A stretch of DNA of 64,000 nucleotides from Ectocarpus siliculosus. Its lineage: Eukaryota; Sar; Phaeophyceae; Ectocarpales; Ectocarpaceae. The stretch covers positions 131,144-195,143 of the forward strand of contig FN649727.1 of the NCBI GenBank assembly GCA_000310025.1. The letters are read 5' to 3'. Shown one piece after another: positions 34,987 through 48,278 of the stretch. The first letter of the stretch is position 1, and each line of letters begins with the position of its first letter. Made by a program: the position numbers and the translations under genes. The notes beneath the pieces were generated by a model, which ran no database searches, had not been told where the DNA came from, and was given only the letters and a program-made list of their open reading frames with translations.

Positions 34987-37900
34987 TTACAAGGACACCA
35001 CGTGCAGAGGCGTGTCCTGCAACCCCGATGGTTTGCCATCCAAATCTTGCGTTTCGCAACTCCCCACCCACCACTCCCCTCCTTCCTCCGACCCGCACTC
35101 AACACCCTCCCCGACACCATCATTGCCGCCACCATTCCCTGTCAAGAGTTTAATGGCGGCTTCGCCATTACCAGCGCTACGGTCACAATCATCCTCGCTA
35201 GGGGCTCGCCGCGGCTGGGGTCGAGGACGTGCGCCTGCGCGACTGTTGTCCAATCCCTGCGGGCTGCGAGCATGCGCTAGGGGCTGTAGAGATGGCTCCG
35301 ACCCCACTCGTATGGAACCAACCGCTGGAGACGGCGATCGCTGGCCTCCGGGCCCTCTCAAAGACGCCCGCAAGGCTGCGACGGAGACCAGAGGGGGAGG
35401 GCGCAACGGCGGTTGCGGGGGCAAGATAGTCGCCGACGTTGAAAGGTCATTCCGGTGTCTGCCTCGACTCGTTGCGTGGTCTTGCCACCGGCAATGATCA
35501 CCCGGTTGGTCTTCGCTGTCTTCGTGTCGCGCCCGGCCGCCAGGATGGAAAGCATCAGATATCGTGGATGATCGAGCGCCGCTCGTCATCGCAGCCGTGG
35601 TGGCAGTACCTCCTGTCGCGTTGCCGCGGCTACCCCAGGGTTTCCAAGCGTGTTCGGGGGCAGGGGCTTGCCCACCGTCAGCAGGCGCAGAGTGGTAAGG
35701 ATTGGATTGGGCCAGTCCTATCCTTGTGTGGACGGATAGTGCGGCCTTCCTGCCCTCCAGCAACTCATCCATACTGCGTGGAGAGTGTGCGGTGCGCGGC
35801 GGTATGTGTGCATTTGAGGGGGCGTGCCGATGGAACCAGAGGGGGGATGACTTGCTTCGTTAGAGAGGCCATGCAGAGATGAAACAAAGCTAGTTGCCGA
35901 GCGAAGCAGATCGTGACCCTACAGAAAGCCTCATCACAAACACGCCACTGAACAGTACTGGTAAACGGTTTCTCACCGAAAGAAAGAAAAGTACGCGACA
36001 GGAGCTGGGTTGTTGTCGGCAAGCACCCTTCCACTCCACACCGCCTACAAACGGGTCTGATGTTTCCCATTGGGTGAATCACAAGCGTGTGTAAAGGGTT
36101 GGCGTCAACGTGTACCTTCTCCGCTCCATCTCCTGACTACGCCTTGCATCCTCCTCAGCTCCATGTCGCCGCGCCGTTTCTCTCGAGAGCCTCGCCTCCA
36201 GCTCTTGCACCCTATCCCAAAGGTACCGCACAACACCGCACAACCACATTGCGCAATAACGTCGCACCGAGTTCGGGCGTGGCAGCGGTGAGTGGGAGTG
36301 ACCCCGTCGGTTGGAGTGAGCATGAGAAGAAAGTTTCTGGTAGACAGCAACGGCAGGCATACGACGGGAGCTGGAGAGGAACAGCGCCTCACAGCATTCT
36401 CTCCTTGAGGAAATGACAAAAGCGACAAAAACGTCCTTCATCGAAACCCACCTGTATCGAAGCGCGTGCAAATCATCACATTTCTGGTCCAATTCGATCC
36501 GTCGCCGCTCGTCCTGTTTAGCTCTCGATCGCTCTGCCGCACGCCAGCGCTCCTGTTCTGAGCTCATGTGCTTGCGAAGATCTACGTTTTCTTGTGACAT
36601 GCGCTTGGCCTCCCGCACAAGCCTGGGAGTGGGCGTCATACAAACGTCGGTGCACAATACAGAGCGAGTTGTTGGGTCCCCGAACCTACTCTCCAAGAGG
36701 GCAACGTGACTGAAACGCACAGGTACCTTCTCCGAAACCACCACCTCGCTTCCGTTAGATCTTTCGGCGGTGCGCAAGAGCAACCATGACTCTCAAGATA
36801 TCAAGAACCAGCGCGAACCTCCCATCTTCAAAATGAACGGACGAGGAAGACACGCGCATAAAAAGAAACACTCTTACCTTGCGAGTTTCTCCCGCATTTC
36901 TTTGACCTCCAGCCCTCGTGCGTCTGCCAATTCTCGGAGCGCATCCACTTGTCCCCCTACGGTCTTCGCCTGCGCCTCGAGCCTTTCGTTCTCTGCAGTA
37001 CGTCTGCGGAGATCCTCCAATGCGCCCTCCATCTTAAGCCGACGTTCGTCCAGCTGCCGCTTGCTCTCGTGCGCCTTATGGTGCCACGGATGGGTCAGCC
37101 CAACGGTTCACATGGAAAATGTTCGGTTGGGCCAATTCCCGTTGAGTGCATTTCAGGAACATCAATGTAACTCAGTCATAAGCCCTAAGGCCCACGCTTA
37201 ATGTCGTTACGATATTGCGTTGCTTGAACCAACGTGTGACCTATTCGAAAACCGGAAGGCCGAGTCTTTAAATCAATGCGTCTATTGTACCGTTCACTCC
37301 TTCGGTTAGTAGCCGCCTCCCGCGACAATCACGAAACCAATTCCTCAGAAAACTAGGGTCGCTTCCGCCTCGCCGGCTCCTCGGCGATATTAACCCCTTG
37401 CAGTGCTACACGCTGCCGTGTAGACTTCAAAGGTAGCGGTTCACAGGAAAGGGGGCAGCACCAACGAAGCGGTAGCAGCGCACCAAAACGGGAATCCACC
37501 TGTCTCTGCCGCATGCTGAAGCACGCCATCCATAGACTGTTGTACCACACGATACCGCCATCGTCTTCTCAGTCCATTGAGCTCACCTCTTTCTCTAGGA
37601 CCTTGCCTCTAGCCTCCAGAGCTCGTCCAGACTCACACGCCCTCCCTAGGACCTCCTCCGCCTGCACCCGGTGCTTTTCCTCTTCCCTCGCCCACTCGAG
37701 AAGCCTGGCGAACCGTGCTTCCGCAGCCTTCGTCCGCCCAACCTCTGCCTTCGCCGCTTCCGACTCTGCGCGGACACTTCTCTCGAGCGCTTCGCAGCGG
37801 CCCTCGAGCCTTGAAATCGTTAGCGAAAGGCCATCTGCGGGGCGCGAGGGGAAGCATGGACGAGGTGACGCGCTCATCCCGGACTAGGGTGAACCCTTTG

Positions 37901-39165
37901 CAACTGGCACTGGCAGAAAGTACCGTAGGCGAAAGAAAACACCACACCCCCTGGACCGGTTTTCAAAGCTCCATTACTCCACGAAGAGGGTACCAACGTC
38001 AAATGAGAATTCTCAGGGAAGCTCTCGACGAGACGGACCCAACGCCGCCAAGTTCGGCACTGTCAATCTTTCTGCTGTGGAGTAGTTGAGAGCTTTGAAG
38101 TCGGTGCACGGGGTGTGATATCTTATGCCACCTATCGTAGGATTGCTGGAACGACAGCAAGGGTTTTCGCTAGGGCCGGAAAAGGCGGGGTTCAGGACAA
38201 CAACCGTATGTTGTGCCAAGGTACATGTCGTCCAGCAATCCACCCAAATCGCCCACATGCGTGCATATGTTCATTCAGACTTTGGGATATGTATGCCAAA
38301 AGCGGGCGGAGTATGTGCCACAGGTAACGCCGAGAGAACCCGGTGTCGTGGCATCCAACCATCCGAGCGCCTACAACAGGCCGTTCTTCGCCCCGAAAGA
38401 GAGACAGTTGTTTCCTCCCGACGGAGCTCACCGTCTCGTAGCTTCCAAGCGGCGCGCTCCTGATTCGCAGACGCCACGTCTCTGCGGAGGTCGTCCATCT
38501 CCCCGACCGCCTGCCTGCGAATCAAAAGCAGGCGGGGAAAACACAACGGTGCGCAAGTGTAAAAACGATCCGTAGTTAAGGCGGACGTGTAAACCATCCG
38601 CACCATATCAAGCCTCCGCTTTGCCCTGATGACGCTCACGGTCAGGTGGGTTGCTTTGTTGAAAGCAGACGGCAAATTCAGGAGTCATCGAAGGCATCGA
38701 AATAATTCGTTCCATCTCTGGCGACAGAATTTGTGACAAGCGGCGAACTGAACTGCTCGTGACTCGTCGATCGCACCGTAGCATCATCAGTAGATGTTTC
38801 CGGTCCGATCCGCGTGACACGCCCCTCCTAGTGCCAGCAACGCCCGCCTCGCGATCATCAGATATACAGGGCCCTTCCGCTGCTCGTTCAGCTCTATATC
38901 TGTCTCTGTCTCTGTCTCTTGAGTGCGGGGATTTGACTCCGCCGGCGCTCCTGCTCGGAGACACCCTCTCCTTCCGGTGACTCCTGTCTCTCGCTGATTG
39001 TGCGCCGGCCTTAACCTGTGAAGACGCTTCTGCTGCTTTCGGCACCGGCGGCTTACGCTGCAATCGCTGCGACGCGCCAGAGACCAACCAATCACACACC
39101 AAGCGTGGGTTGACAGGACGACAGGGGGGATGCTGACCTGTTAAAGATTTGGTGTCTCTACTCAT
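34987..39165 (-). CDS. coiled-coil protein, function unknown
   Basis: Eight exons on the minus strand, 39165-38777, 38514-38432, 37834-37587, 37074-36878, 36760-36727, 36609-36452, 36211-36116 and 35749-34987, join in phase into about 655 residues. Exon 1 is basic and disordered (SPSRSAGGVK, RDRDRDRYRAERAAEG). From exon 2 to exon 7 the protein is an almost continuous coiled coil (GEMDDLRRDVASANQERAAW, RCEALERSVRAESEAAKAEV, KRMSQENVDLRKHMSS, VQELEARLSRETARRHGAEE). The last exon is disordered and rich in Pro, Gly and Ser. The conserved splicing supports a real gene, but no named family is recognisable from the coil. The first and last exons are the least certain: an acceptor-like TTTAACAG just inside the start suggests an upstream exon, and GC-rich overlapping frames confuse the end. 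Confidence 0.65.
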
Positions 39166-40832
39166 TCCGCATTCTTACCCTAGTCGCAGGGAGGGAAGGT
39201 GCAATACCGAACAGAAGCTTCTTTGCTGCCAACACCTGACCAGCGGTGCGAGCGACGCCCGCCATCAAAAGGGATGCCACACACTGTGCCAACTATTCTG
39301 AGGTGGAGACTACGAGGGTCTAAGCTGAAAACATGTAGCACATCTCCTTTGATTGCTTGTCTAATGTAGAAAAGTTGCCTAAATGTCATGGGGGGACTAC
39401 CGGCACACTATAACATCGGTAAGGGGCAGGGCATGGAAGATATGAGCTTTGGACTGCCGAGAAATCAAACGCCCCCCACACCTCACCACTCCCCGCCCCC
39501 CCCCCAACACGCAGCACCTTTTGGCCAAATTCGCTAACGTTCTTTGGGGCAGCCCTTTGGCCGCTGCTACGCCTCTCTCCGATCGATCGGTTCAATGCTG
39601 TACGGAATACCGAGAGGCCTTCGTCGTTTCTTGGCTGCCTCGAAGACTGCGGAAAGGTCACAGGATTGCAGCATACAGCGGGTGGACAATTACGCCAAGA
39701 TTGGGGATTAACGTTGGCAAATGCCTATCTGGGGCCACGGATGCACATAGCCAGATCTACCATGAAAAAGGGGGCGAGGCAATCTGTAGAGTACAGTAGC
39801 GTCGTGAGCAGCATCGACGAACATACAATTAGGGATATGCCCTGGGACTTGGCACTTCGTACCATGATGCGGAAGTACATCAAAGTATTAACTGCACACA
39901 GAGTCCCCCATAGGCTACAACGGACCCTTTTGGGCTTGTCGCCCCTTGCAGTACCGCCGTGGCAGGTTCTACGTGCTTGTCATTCTCTATTCACGAATGC
40001 GGTTGACGTGAACGCTGCCACCAGCACATCCACTTGTAGGTAGTTGTTGCATAAGGCAGCTAGTTCGAGTCGATACAGTATTTAGTATCAGCTTGCTTTG
40101 AACAGCTACAGCAGTAGTCGCCCATGACCGAGGACCCGACGTGAGATCGCCCCCTCTTCGCCTCTCTCTATCTCTCTCCCTCCCTATGTACATAGCCTAT
40201 TGTACCCTTGTACACAAGCAACATCTGTTAGGGACCAGGTACTCTGTATAGAGGCATGAGAAGTAAACATGTACTATACGCAAGACGTCAAGATATGAAG
40301 TGGGCACAAAGCAAGACGACAAGAGATATGCATAGGCGGAGATAAGGAACCTGCCCCAAACACGGGAACGAAATACGACAACAGGGCGAACGTATCTACA
40401 GCTTACCTTCATGTCCTCCAATGGCAAAAGTAGCAGTGCCTTGCGGAGGATCTCTCGGTCGCCGTACAGCGTCTACACGCCGTAATTTGATCGGGAAAAC
40501 GACGTAGTGCCACCAATTGATGTCGAGCTCTCAATACCGACGCAGCTGGTGAGCTTGACCTTTCGTTGAACTTGAGAATACAGGCGGCTTGAAGAACTCC
40601 ATTGCAACGTCCTACATAGAGAGACGCTCTGCTGTGCACGTGTCTTGCTTGCTTGTGTTCGACAGCCGTCGCGGGCTCAAACTTCAGATGTTGAATAATT
40701 TTGTGCATACCGCCTCCTTAACCTTTCTGCGGGCTCCCCGATCCGGCGCACAAAGCTGGCAGCTGCTTGCTGTACAATCGCGGTGCGTACACATCCTGTA
40801 TATCCCTGGGGCAAACATCAGGAGGGTCGACT
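39166..40832. other. divergent intergenic region
   Basis: This separates the coiled-coil gene (minus) from the plastid-protein gene (plus), so promoters of both should lie here. It holds a C-rich tract near 39480 and a CT-rich tract near 40160. A minus-strand frame near 40410-40600 looks weakly protein-like but has no partner exon. Confidence 0.4.
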
Positions 40833-43800
40833 ATGGTCGGGCCTCGAGAGGTTGCTGTCTCTGCACTTGCCCTCACGGTGCAGGCCAGCGCCTTTCGCTG
40901 TCCCCACGTGTCGGCTGCACTGGTTCTTCGAAATCATGCAGCCGGCAACCGTCACAAGGGCAGCAGCAATGCAGAGAGACCGACCTACCGCCGTCCCCGC
41001 CGGGCTTCGACGGCCGTCAGGATGGTCTCCGACAGAGAGCAGGAGCTCAAGGACAAGATTGAGAAGCTGAGGGGGGCGGCGTCCAAAGGGGATACTTACG
41101 AGCGCGTGGTTGGCAAGGGTTCGGAGTTGAAAGGTGGGTGTCACGTGCCTGCTTCGTGTCGTCAGTGACACTTCAAGTCAAGCGCATGTCCTCGAGGCTA
41201 CCACTACATCCTGCTGTACTGTAGGACATTGTTGTGCCAGTTCACTGACTGGTTGTGGGTACCACAACAGTATACAGTAAATAACTGCTGTATAGACGAC
41301 TCAGAGGCGTAGCGCTCATTATCCCAGTCCGTGCCGGACATTATCCCGTTGTTGCGTGTTTGATAAGCTAACATGTCACACGTTGACAAGAGTATTTCAC
41401 GTTGTCACAAGATTCACAGCCGTGGGTCGTAATTCGGGTAGGTGTTTTTGCTCGAGGGCCTGTGTAACGTTGAGAGTGGCGCCTTCACCCATTTAGGAGG
41501 ACCCCAATGTACTTTTGTATTAACAGGCTTTGCCGTTTTATCGTTGTCTTGCACAACCCAGATGCTGCAGCAGTATCGAGGTTCCGCAACTCTAAATGCG
41601 GCGGAATCGCTGCCGGCCGGTGACGTACTCACCGAGAAGGCAATGGGATAGACAAGCCGGTCCAGACTTGCTTTGAGTGCACGCACACAGACACCTAAGC
41701 CTTACCTCGTTGCATGAACCGTCAGATAAAATGGAGAAGAGCAAAGGGGAGTTCAATCGAACGGTTGACCGCGAGAGACAGGTGCGTTACGCATACAACC
41801 TGCGCTGCGTTGACGGGGTGTTGATGAATGCTGAAAGTAGGGAGCGATGGCTGTCTTGCGACCTGTCGATGCCACAACGCAGTGTTGTCATTGCACTCTC
41901 CGATGGAATCAGAATTATACAGGCCTTGTCGGACGAAGACTTTATCACTACGATGCCAGCGGATCCTCTGTGTGTGCGCCCTGCAAAACACCTGTTCAAA
42001 TAGCAAAGGACTCCCCGCTATTCCGCGAGCTATGAAAGAAGCGAGAAGAGCTATCAAACGCTGCGCCTGTCTGAAACAGAGGATAACAATGTTCAGTCTC
42101 GAAGAGGAACGCGTGGAAAATCGTCAAACGACGAGAGCAAAAACTTAATACCGCCCACCAACCAGACCTTCATTCACTTTTGCGCGTGCTGTGCCCTGAA
42201 AAACCAAAACATCCCTCAGGACAAACTCCGCGATAACCTAGTCGTCAAGGGTGACAAGGATAAGGCCGTCAGCGAGCTGGAGGCGGGGAGACGGACCATC
42301 GTCAGGGACCCCGATGACCCCATGCAGGAGGCAAACATTCTGGATGACCTAATGGTCTCGAGGGATGAAGACCTTGAGGACGAGCTTAGAGCGGCCTACG
42401 CTGCGGTGAGGACTTGCGGGGCGGCAGTAGCGAATCGCTGAGCCGCATGGAAAGACAGCGGCGGTTGCGCGAACGGGTGGTGGCAGGAAAGATCCGGCTT
42501 GTATGACTTGTATGGCTACGTTATTGCCGTAGGCACTCTTTTTCTATCAGCGGCCCCCAACAACTACGCACTCCTGACGGCACATCCCACGATGCTGCCG
42601 CGGATGCCCACGTTGACCACGCTGCTTTACGCGATGACTATCTCCTTCTTGACTCCCGTTTTCTACGCTGTATCCTACTCCTGAGCCACCGTTTGCTGTG
42701 ATATGCATACCGCCTTCATCACAAGTTTGTTAGTACACCGCTGTGACTAAGGCAATGCCGGACATTTTCCTCTGCACTGCTGGTGTCGACGGTGGTTTTG
42801 CAGGGCAGCAGCTCCGACGTCGCAGCGGGGGAAAAGCCCAAGTTCGACGGCGCTTACGGTTCGACCATGCAAGGCGCCGAGGCGTTTTTCAACAAGCCGT
42901 CGCCCTTCCAAAAGGCCGCCGAGTACAAAGAAGAGTCTGCCGCTGCGAGTGCAAGCGCTTCTACTGCGGATGCTGAAGCTACTGCGGCGGGAACTTCCGC
43001 GGACGCTCGTGTTCTCGATGCGGTGGAATCTGCCGAGACTGCCGCAGAGACTACTGGAACAGTTATTGAGGTGGGTACCCCGGGCGTTGAGCAGAAGTTT
43101 TTGTAGGACAACGGCGCCAAGATTGCATGCTACCGCACACGGCCATGTTGGTATTAGTACTGGTGGACATACCGTCATTCGGGGTTGAAAAGGTGCGGAC
43201 TTGAAAAAAACTGGTAATGTTGCCATTGCAGTTGGCGGTAATTATTCGCGATCTGGAGTGTTGTAATGTTGAGGAGCCTCCGTTGGATACGGGCACACAC
43301 TCGTGTGAAGCTAATAGACACATGCACAGCAAGAATCAAGACGCACGCCATCATGCTGATTGGGGTGTGTGATGAGCTGCCTCTACATGATTTTCGTCGA
43401 TCCACCGAAGATAAGTAGAAAATCTCTGATATAGGTACCAGACTTGGAAACGCTTGTAACAACCAGCAACACAAGTATTTCTTTGTTCCCGAGCCCTCTC
43501 ATCTGAGGGGTGTGGGGGTGTGGATTGTTTCACAAGTGACTGGCCGACTTATGACCGCTATCTTGCCTACAAGATTGCGTGTAGCTTCAGCGTCTTCATG
43601 GCATGCCATTGTTTGCTGTTGTCTTCACATGAATCACCGTTCCGGTCTCCACTCAGTACTTTCTAAAGTCCGTCGGTACTGGTCCAACTGACGCGGACGC
43701 GTTCCGTGGTCACAAGCCAACTGCCCGAAAAGGGTACGGTGCGCATTTCTAGCACTTTTTTTTTTTTCACCTCAAGGGTGGTTGTGCTTGCCGCCGCCAT

Positions 43801-46800
43801 GACGCCGTCGCCCTTTCTCTCCACCAGGACTCGTTTGAGAAGGTCACGGGAAGCGTGGGTGGGCGCTGGGAGAAGCCGAAGGAGGGTGCTGATGTGGACA
43901 CGCACAAGCCGGTGGTGAGCACCTGGGGGGTGTTCGAGCGCCCGAAGGACATGAGCAAGGCCTTCGGAGGGGGGCGGGATCCTACCCTCAAGAGGCTAGA
44001 TCCGGAGGAGAAGCGTCGACGAGACGAGGAGACCAAGGCCATCTTGAACAGGTCAGAATTTGCAGGCTGGTGCCATGCCAAGCTTTGTACAAAGTTGCGG
44101 TGTCTTGGAAATGCCAAAAGGTGTCGTTTGTCCCGGGAAGAATTTAACACAGCGGGAGGGGGCCACGCCAACGCCATTTTGAATAATAGCCAAGGGGCGC
44201 GTGCTCCGAGGCTGTTTGGAATAGACGGGACAGGGACATAGCGAGTGTTTTTTAATACCTTTGACGAAGGAGAGGATACTAAATATGAAACGGTGAGGCT
44301 ACTCTATACGGTGGTGAAAATATTACAAGACATTTCTCTGGATTGCAGGCGTGGGCGGTTTTGTACCACCTTCTCTTCAATACTACCGGTTCGAATTTCA
44401 ACCTAAACCCTCCATTGCAAATATTTCTTTCGCTCTCGATGGCGTCCTGTGACGCCATTACTTGTTTTCATCTTTTTCAGCTACCGCGGCTCGACGGGCG
44501 AGGACTTAAAGCGAGAGAAGGAGAGTGAGACTGAGATTAAGGCAGCGCTCGCACAGTCCAAGAGGGCAATGAAGTTCGGCGATACCTTTGGAGCAGTGTC
44601 GGCTCTCGAGGGCGTTAAGCAGGTGACTGACTGAATGACTGGCTTTGCGGTTCGGGTAGGATCAGCAAGGCGCACGTGGAGTTTTGATCGGCATTCTGCT
44701 CTGTGTGGAGGATTGACACGATCTTCGATCGTTGAGTCAAACACTGGGTGGCGTTGTCGATAGTCCTCACTGAGGTTGCCGTATTTCGCCTCGGTTGAGC
44801 AGGATACGTTACTGCAACCTGCTTCAACGTTTTAACCCTAAGGGTTAAACCTAAGGTTTGGATTTGCATCTTTGCATGTTGTTGGACGACATGGGATGAG
44901 GGGGCGCGTGAACGGACACCCCTCGGGCCTCAAAGAAGGCAACCCGCCGCGCGTCCGCTACACCACCCACCCAACCTAAAGCCATCCTCAGCCTACGTGG
45001 CGGAATACATTCCTATCTGACAAACTCGGTGCTATTTGTACCCACTGACACCTGCAGCCGGAGGCGGGTCGTTGTGTCTTTCAATAAGTGCGAGACGCTT
45101 GCAAACACGGGGCTCCCCGGCGTCTTGAACCCCACATATATTCGGCACCACATGCCACGCTACGCGCCGTTGTTCACCTCCACGGCTGCCGCCATTTGCT
45201 TTGCCGCCGCCGCTACAGGAGTGTTCTATTCATGGCCCGCTTGGAGCCGTCGTGTTCCTCGAGCTCGCCATGGCACTCGAGGCGACGGGGAGGTCCTACC
45301 AGGCCCAGGACATCTACAAGGTCCTCAGGCGGTCGAAGAACCGCGAGATAAAGAGCCAGGCCAAGAGGTGAGATGGGGTGCACTACCTTTGCCGTTGTTT
45401 TTCTTGGGTGTTGAGGTTTTGGGATGCTCAGGGCCGATTCACGGGGCAGTTCAGCCATGGGGACCAAGATTGCGAGGGTCTCGTGGTGGATGCATGTGAC
45501 AATTGTTTCAGCCGGCTCGAGGGGTTGAAGCATCTTGTTGGCCACGCTCGATAATGCCTAGCTTGTTTTTTCGCTCACTCATAGCATGGAACCACGTGGC
45601 CTGGATTTAGGAGAGGCACGTGCACCAGGGCGACGCAGGTACCAGCAACCACCTGATTGAACGCGGTTGATCGCGCATCAAAAGAATCGCGCGTTTGTGG
45701 ATTTGGTCTAATGGGGGAATGATGTAATTTGTCGCCCTGCCCATTGATCATTGGCTGCTGGTGCTGTATCTCTCACGTCCTCCCCCCTCGACCTAACCAG
45801 CCCGCTGGACTGTTCGGAGTTGCACCCGCGCGCGTGCACCAGACATGTGCAAGTCATCGCGCAGGGGTTTTACCGCATTCTTTATCCTCCTGCTCTTGTC
45901 TTCATCGCACTCCTTGCAACAAATCCCGACCGTGCGATGCCTCGCAAACTTGCACCATATCATCTAAAGTATCGACGTCTTAATCATTTGTTGATTCAGG
46001 CTGAATGAGGGGTTGGAGGCGATGGACATGCTTAAGTTCGGTCGTGTAGGAGAGGTTAACGAGGTCTCCGAGGTTACCAAGATGTGGACAGCCTCCTTCA
46101 CCCCGGTGAGCTCCCCCGCTTCCTTCCTTCCGATGCTCGTGCCTTGCAGCTTGCCGTATCACCGGCCTTTTGTCGCCAAATTCTTGTGTGTTCTCCGCGC
46201 TTCCACCGCCCTGAGCCCTGTAGTGTGTGTCAGGATAATTCATTACACTACTCAGTCAGCCACTGCTACTTAGTCAGCCGCTGACTGAGTATTCAAATGG
46301 ATTTAGCCTTTATCTAGCGGTGTGCTTGCGGCTCTTGCTGGGAGACGTGCCCTGATTTGTGTTGGCGTGTGTTTTGGCCGTTTCGAGTCGTAAACGCGAA
46401 GCTTTGGCGTATCAGAAACAGAGGAGGACTGCGCTTTGTCTCAAGCCCTTCCTACATGCGTCTGCTTGATGATGTCGTCATTTCTCCACTGTTGTCTATC
46501 CTGTTATGGGCTGGGCTAATTTTTGCTAGTTTGATCGCCTCCACCCTTGCATCCGCTGCTTTTTATATACTGCTGAGTAGATGTCCGGAGACCAGGAGAA
46601 GAAGTACAGCCAGGTGTACTACGAGAAGGATGCCGACGGAAGGCCTTCCGAGGATGGCGTGTTTGCTGTAGAGGACGCTAAGCAGGTACACCCGCCCAAC
46701 GACCTTGGGTTGACCTTTCGTGATGTACCCGCCTGGCTGATTACTGTTTGTTTCTCTCCCTCGTCGACACCGCCTACGGGAGGTTTGTGCGATACATATT

Positions 46801-48278
46801 TTGAAGAGGAGAGAGAGGGTAACAAGCCGGGTCTTCGTCTAGGTTTTGAGGCTGTTTATTCGAAATCGGGCCGCTGTTTTTTCGAACAACAGCGTGTTTG
46901 GCAAAAGGGGGGACGAAGAGTAACGCTGCTGGCTATCGTGCACACTGGTGCCCGCTTCGTGGTCGCAGGTGCTGACGTTCGCGTCTAAGTACAAGGGAGG
47001 GATCTCGAAAAACCGCATCATTGCCGCCTTCGACTTCTTGAAGCAACGGTCGGAGGAAGCCTCTCTCGCGGCACGACGAGAGGCGTCGTTGATCCGAAAG
47101 CAGCAGCAGCAAGCCCAGGACGATGCCGATGCTGCTGCTGCCGCTGAAAATGAGAATGGAGAGGAAGGTGGCAGCGGCGGGAAGCAAGAAAAGACGGAAG
47201 AAGAGATGTTCGCGTTAAAAAAGACCCCATGGGAGAAGAACGCCGAGAGCACCCTGCCGCAGGGAGGCGCCGGGCTGGTGTCCTTGATGGGGGACATGTC
47301 GAATTTAGAGGAGCGGATACAGGGAGGGTGGAAACTAACGATCAAGGCTGGGGGAAGGTCCGTGATTCGAAATATTGTCGTGTACTTGTGAACAGGACGG
47401 AGGTAATGGGCCGGGGTATTGGATGCGGCGGATGTTCTTTTCAAACCATGCGCCCGCTTGGGAAAGAAAGCGTTGAACGAGAGCTATGTCGAGTTTATCT
47501 CGGCCCACTTTATCTGACTTTCCGGTCTTGCACCGTCCGTGTCGTCTTTGAAACTTGTGCCCCCAAGATTCTCTCAGCTAGTTTGATGACAAAATTAGCT
47601 GCATTTGTTTTCTTGCCACGATGTCTTCTCCTTCCCCGCCGCCCTAACGTCGAAGACGCCCACCCCTTTGTCCGTCTCACAGCTCGGTGGACGTTCTACA
47701 GCGAGACAGCCCGTTCGTCTTGAACCCAGGCGGGAAGCTGACGGCTGTAGAGCCCAGCGGGCCCTTGTTATCCGTGACGAAGGAAGGAGAGTGGAAGCTG
47801 GACGCGGACAACCGAGTCATCAAGCTTGATTTCGCAAGGTAAAATGGCGAAAGACCGCTGTGTTGTTGCTGCCATGTTGTGTTCTCAAGGGTCAGTCATG
47901 TGCACACAGTCAGTGGTGAATATGGTAAGCTCGTGGCTGATGTAGCCGTTGGGCGGGCGTTCGGTTGTTGAAAAAAAATGGTCTGCGTCGAAATGAGTTC
48001 CATTTGGTGGTATTCGACGCGGTTTGTGTGTGCTACAGTAGTCTAAATACTAAGAGAATCCCTCCTGCTCCCTCCGCGGCCATCGTGCCCGCGCGTGCTG
48101 CACCAGCTCCAAGTGGGCCGGGCTTGTGAACACTGGCGGCGCACAAGAAGGATTGGAGGTCTTGGCGCTAGACGACAAGCTGCTGGTTGCGTTGGAATCA
48201 CGACCGGGGTCAGGCGGGGAGGCTACTGGGACGAGAAAGTTCGCGGTCGACAAGTTCCGGTTGCTCGTTCGAGCATGA
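40833..48278 (+). CDS. plastid-targeted protein with helical-repeat middle, function unknown
   Basis: Twelve exons join with every phase matching: 40833-41133, 41726-41781, 42220-42405, 42804-43070, 43828-44051, 44481-44622, 45219-45367, 46000-46105, 46581-46685, 46969-47357, 47683-47838 and 48107-48278, giving 750 residues. The N-terminus is a signal peptide (VSALALTVQ) followed by ASAFRCP, an ASAFAP-type motif that in red-derived secondary plastids directs import; an Arg/Ala-rich transit peptide follows. Exons 2-4 are charged and acidic (ILDDLMVSRDEDLEDELR). Exon 5 carries VVSTWGVFERPKDMSKAFGG. Exons 6-8 look like TPR-type helix pairs (ELAMALEATGRSYQAQDIYK). Exon 10 has a Gln/Ala/Glu-rich coil, and exons 11-12 a beta-rich C-terminal domain (LNPGGKLTAVEPSGPLLS, LALDDKLLVALES). 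The C-terminal part may resemble plastid lipid-associated proteins; this is weak. Role in the plastid stroma is unknown. Confidence 0.82.
43641..43727 (+). repeat. dispersed repeat, copy 1 (intron 4 of the plastid gene)
   Basis: The segment from CCGGTCTCCACTCAGTAC through CGTGGTCACAAGCCAACTGCCC is nearly the same as one at 49996-50078. It includes GGTACTGGTCCAACTGA and CACAAGCCAACTGCC in both. Both copies are in introns. It is probably a fragment of a short interspersed or LTR element. Confidence 0.7.
46249..46289. repeat. 11-bp inverted repeat in intron 8 of the plastid gene
   Basis: ACTCAGTCAGC near 46249 and its exact reverse complement GCTGACTGAGT near 46279 flank a short loop that itself repeats TAGTCAGCC. 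It could form a hairpin in the intron RNA. No function is proposed. Confidence 0.5.

Noticed and set aside
34130-35098. Long minus-strand frame opposite the last peptidase exon
   Set aside because: It is antisense to the well-supported plus-strand exon 34220-34591, and its protein has no recognisable feature.
40160-40190. CT-rich tract considered as a promoter element
   Set aside because: It is a simple low-complexity run with nothing linking it to a transcription start.
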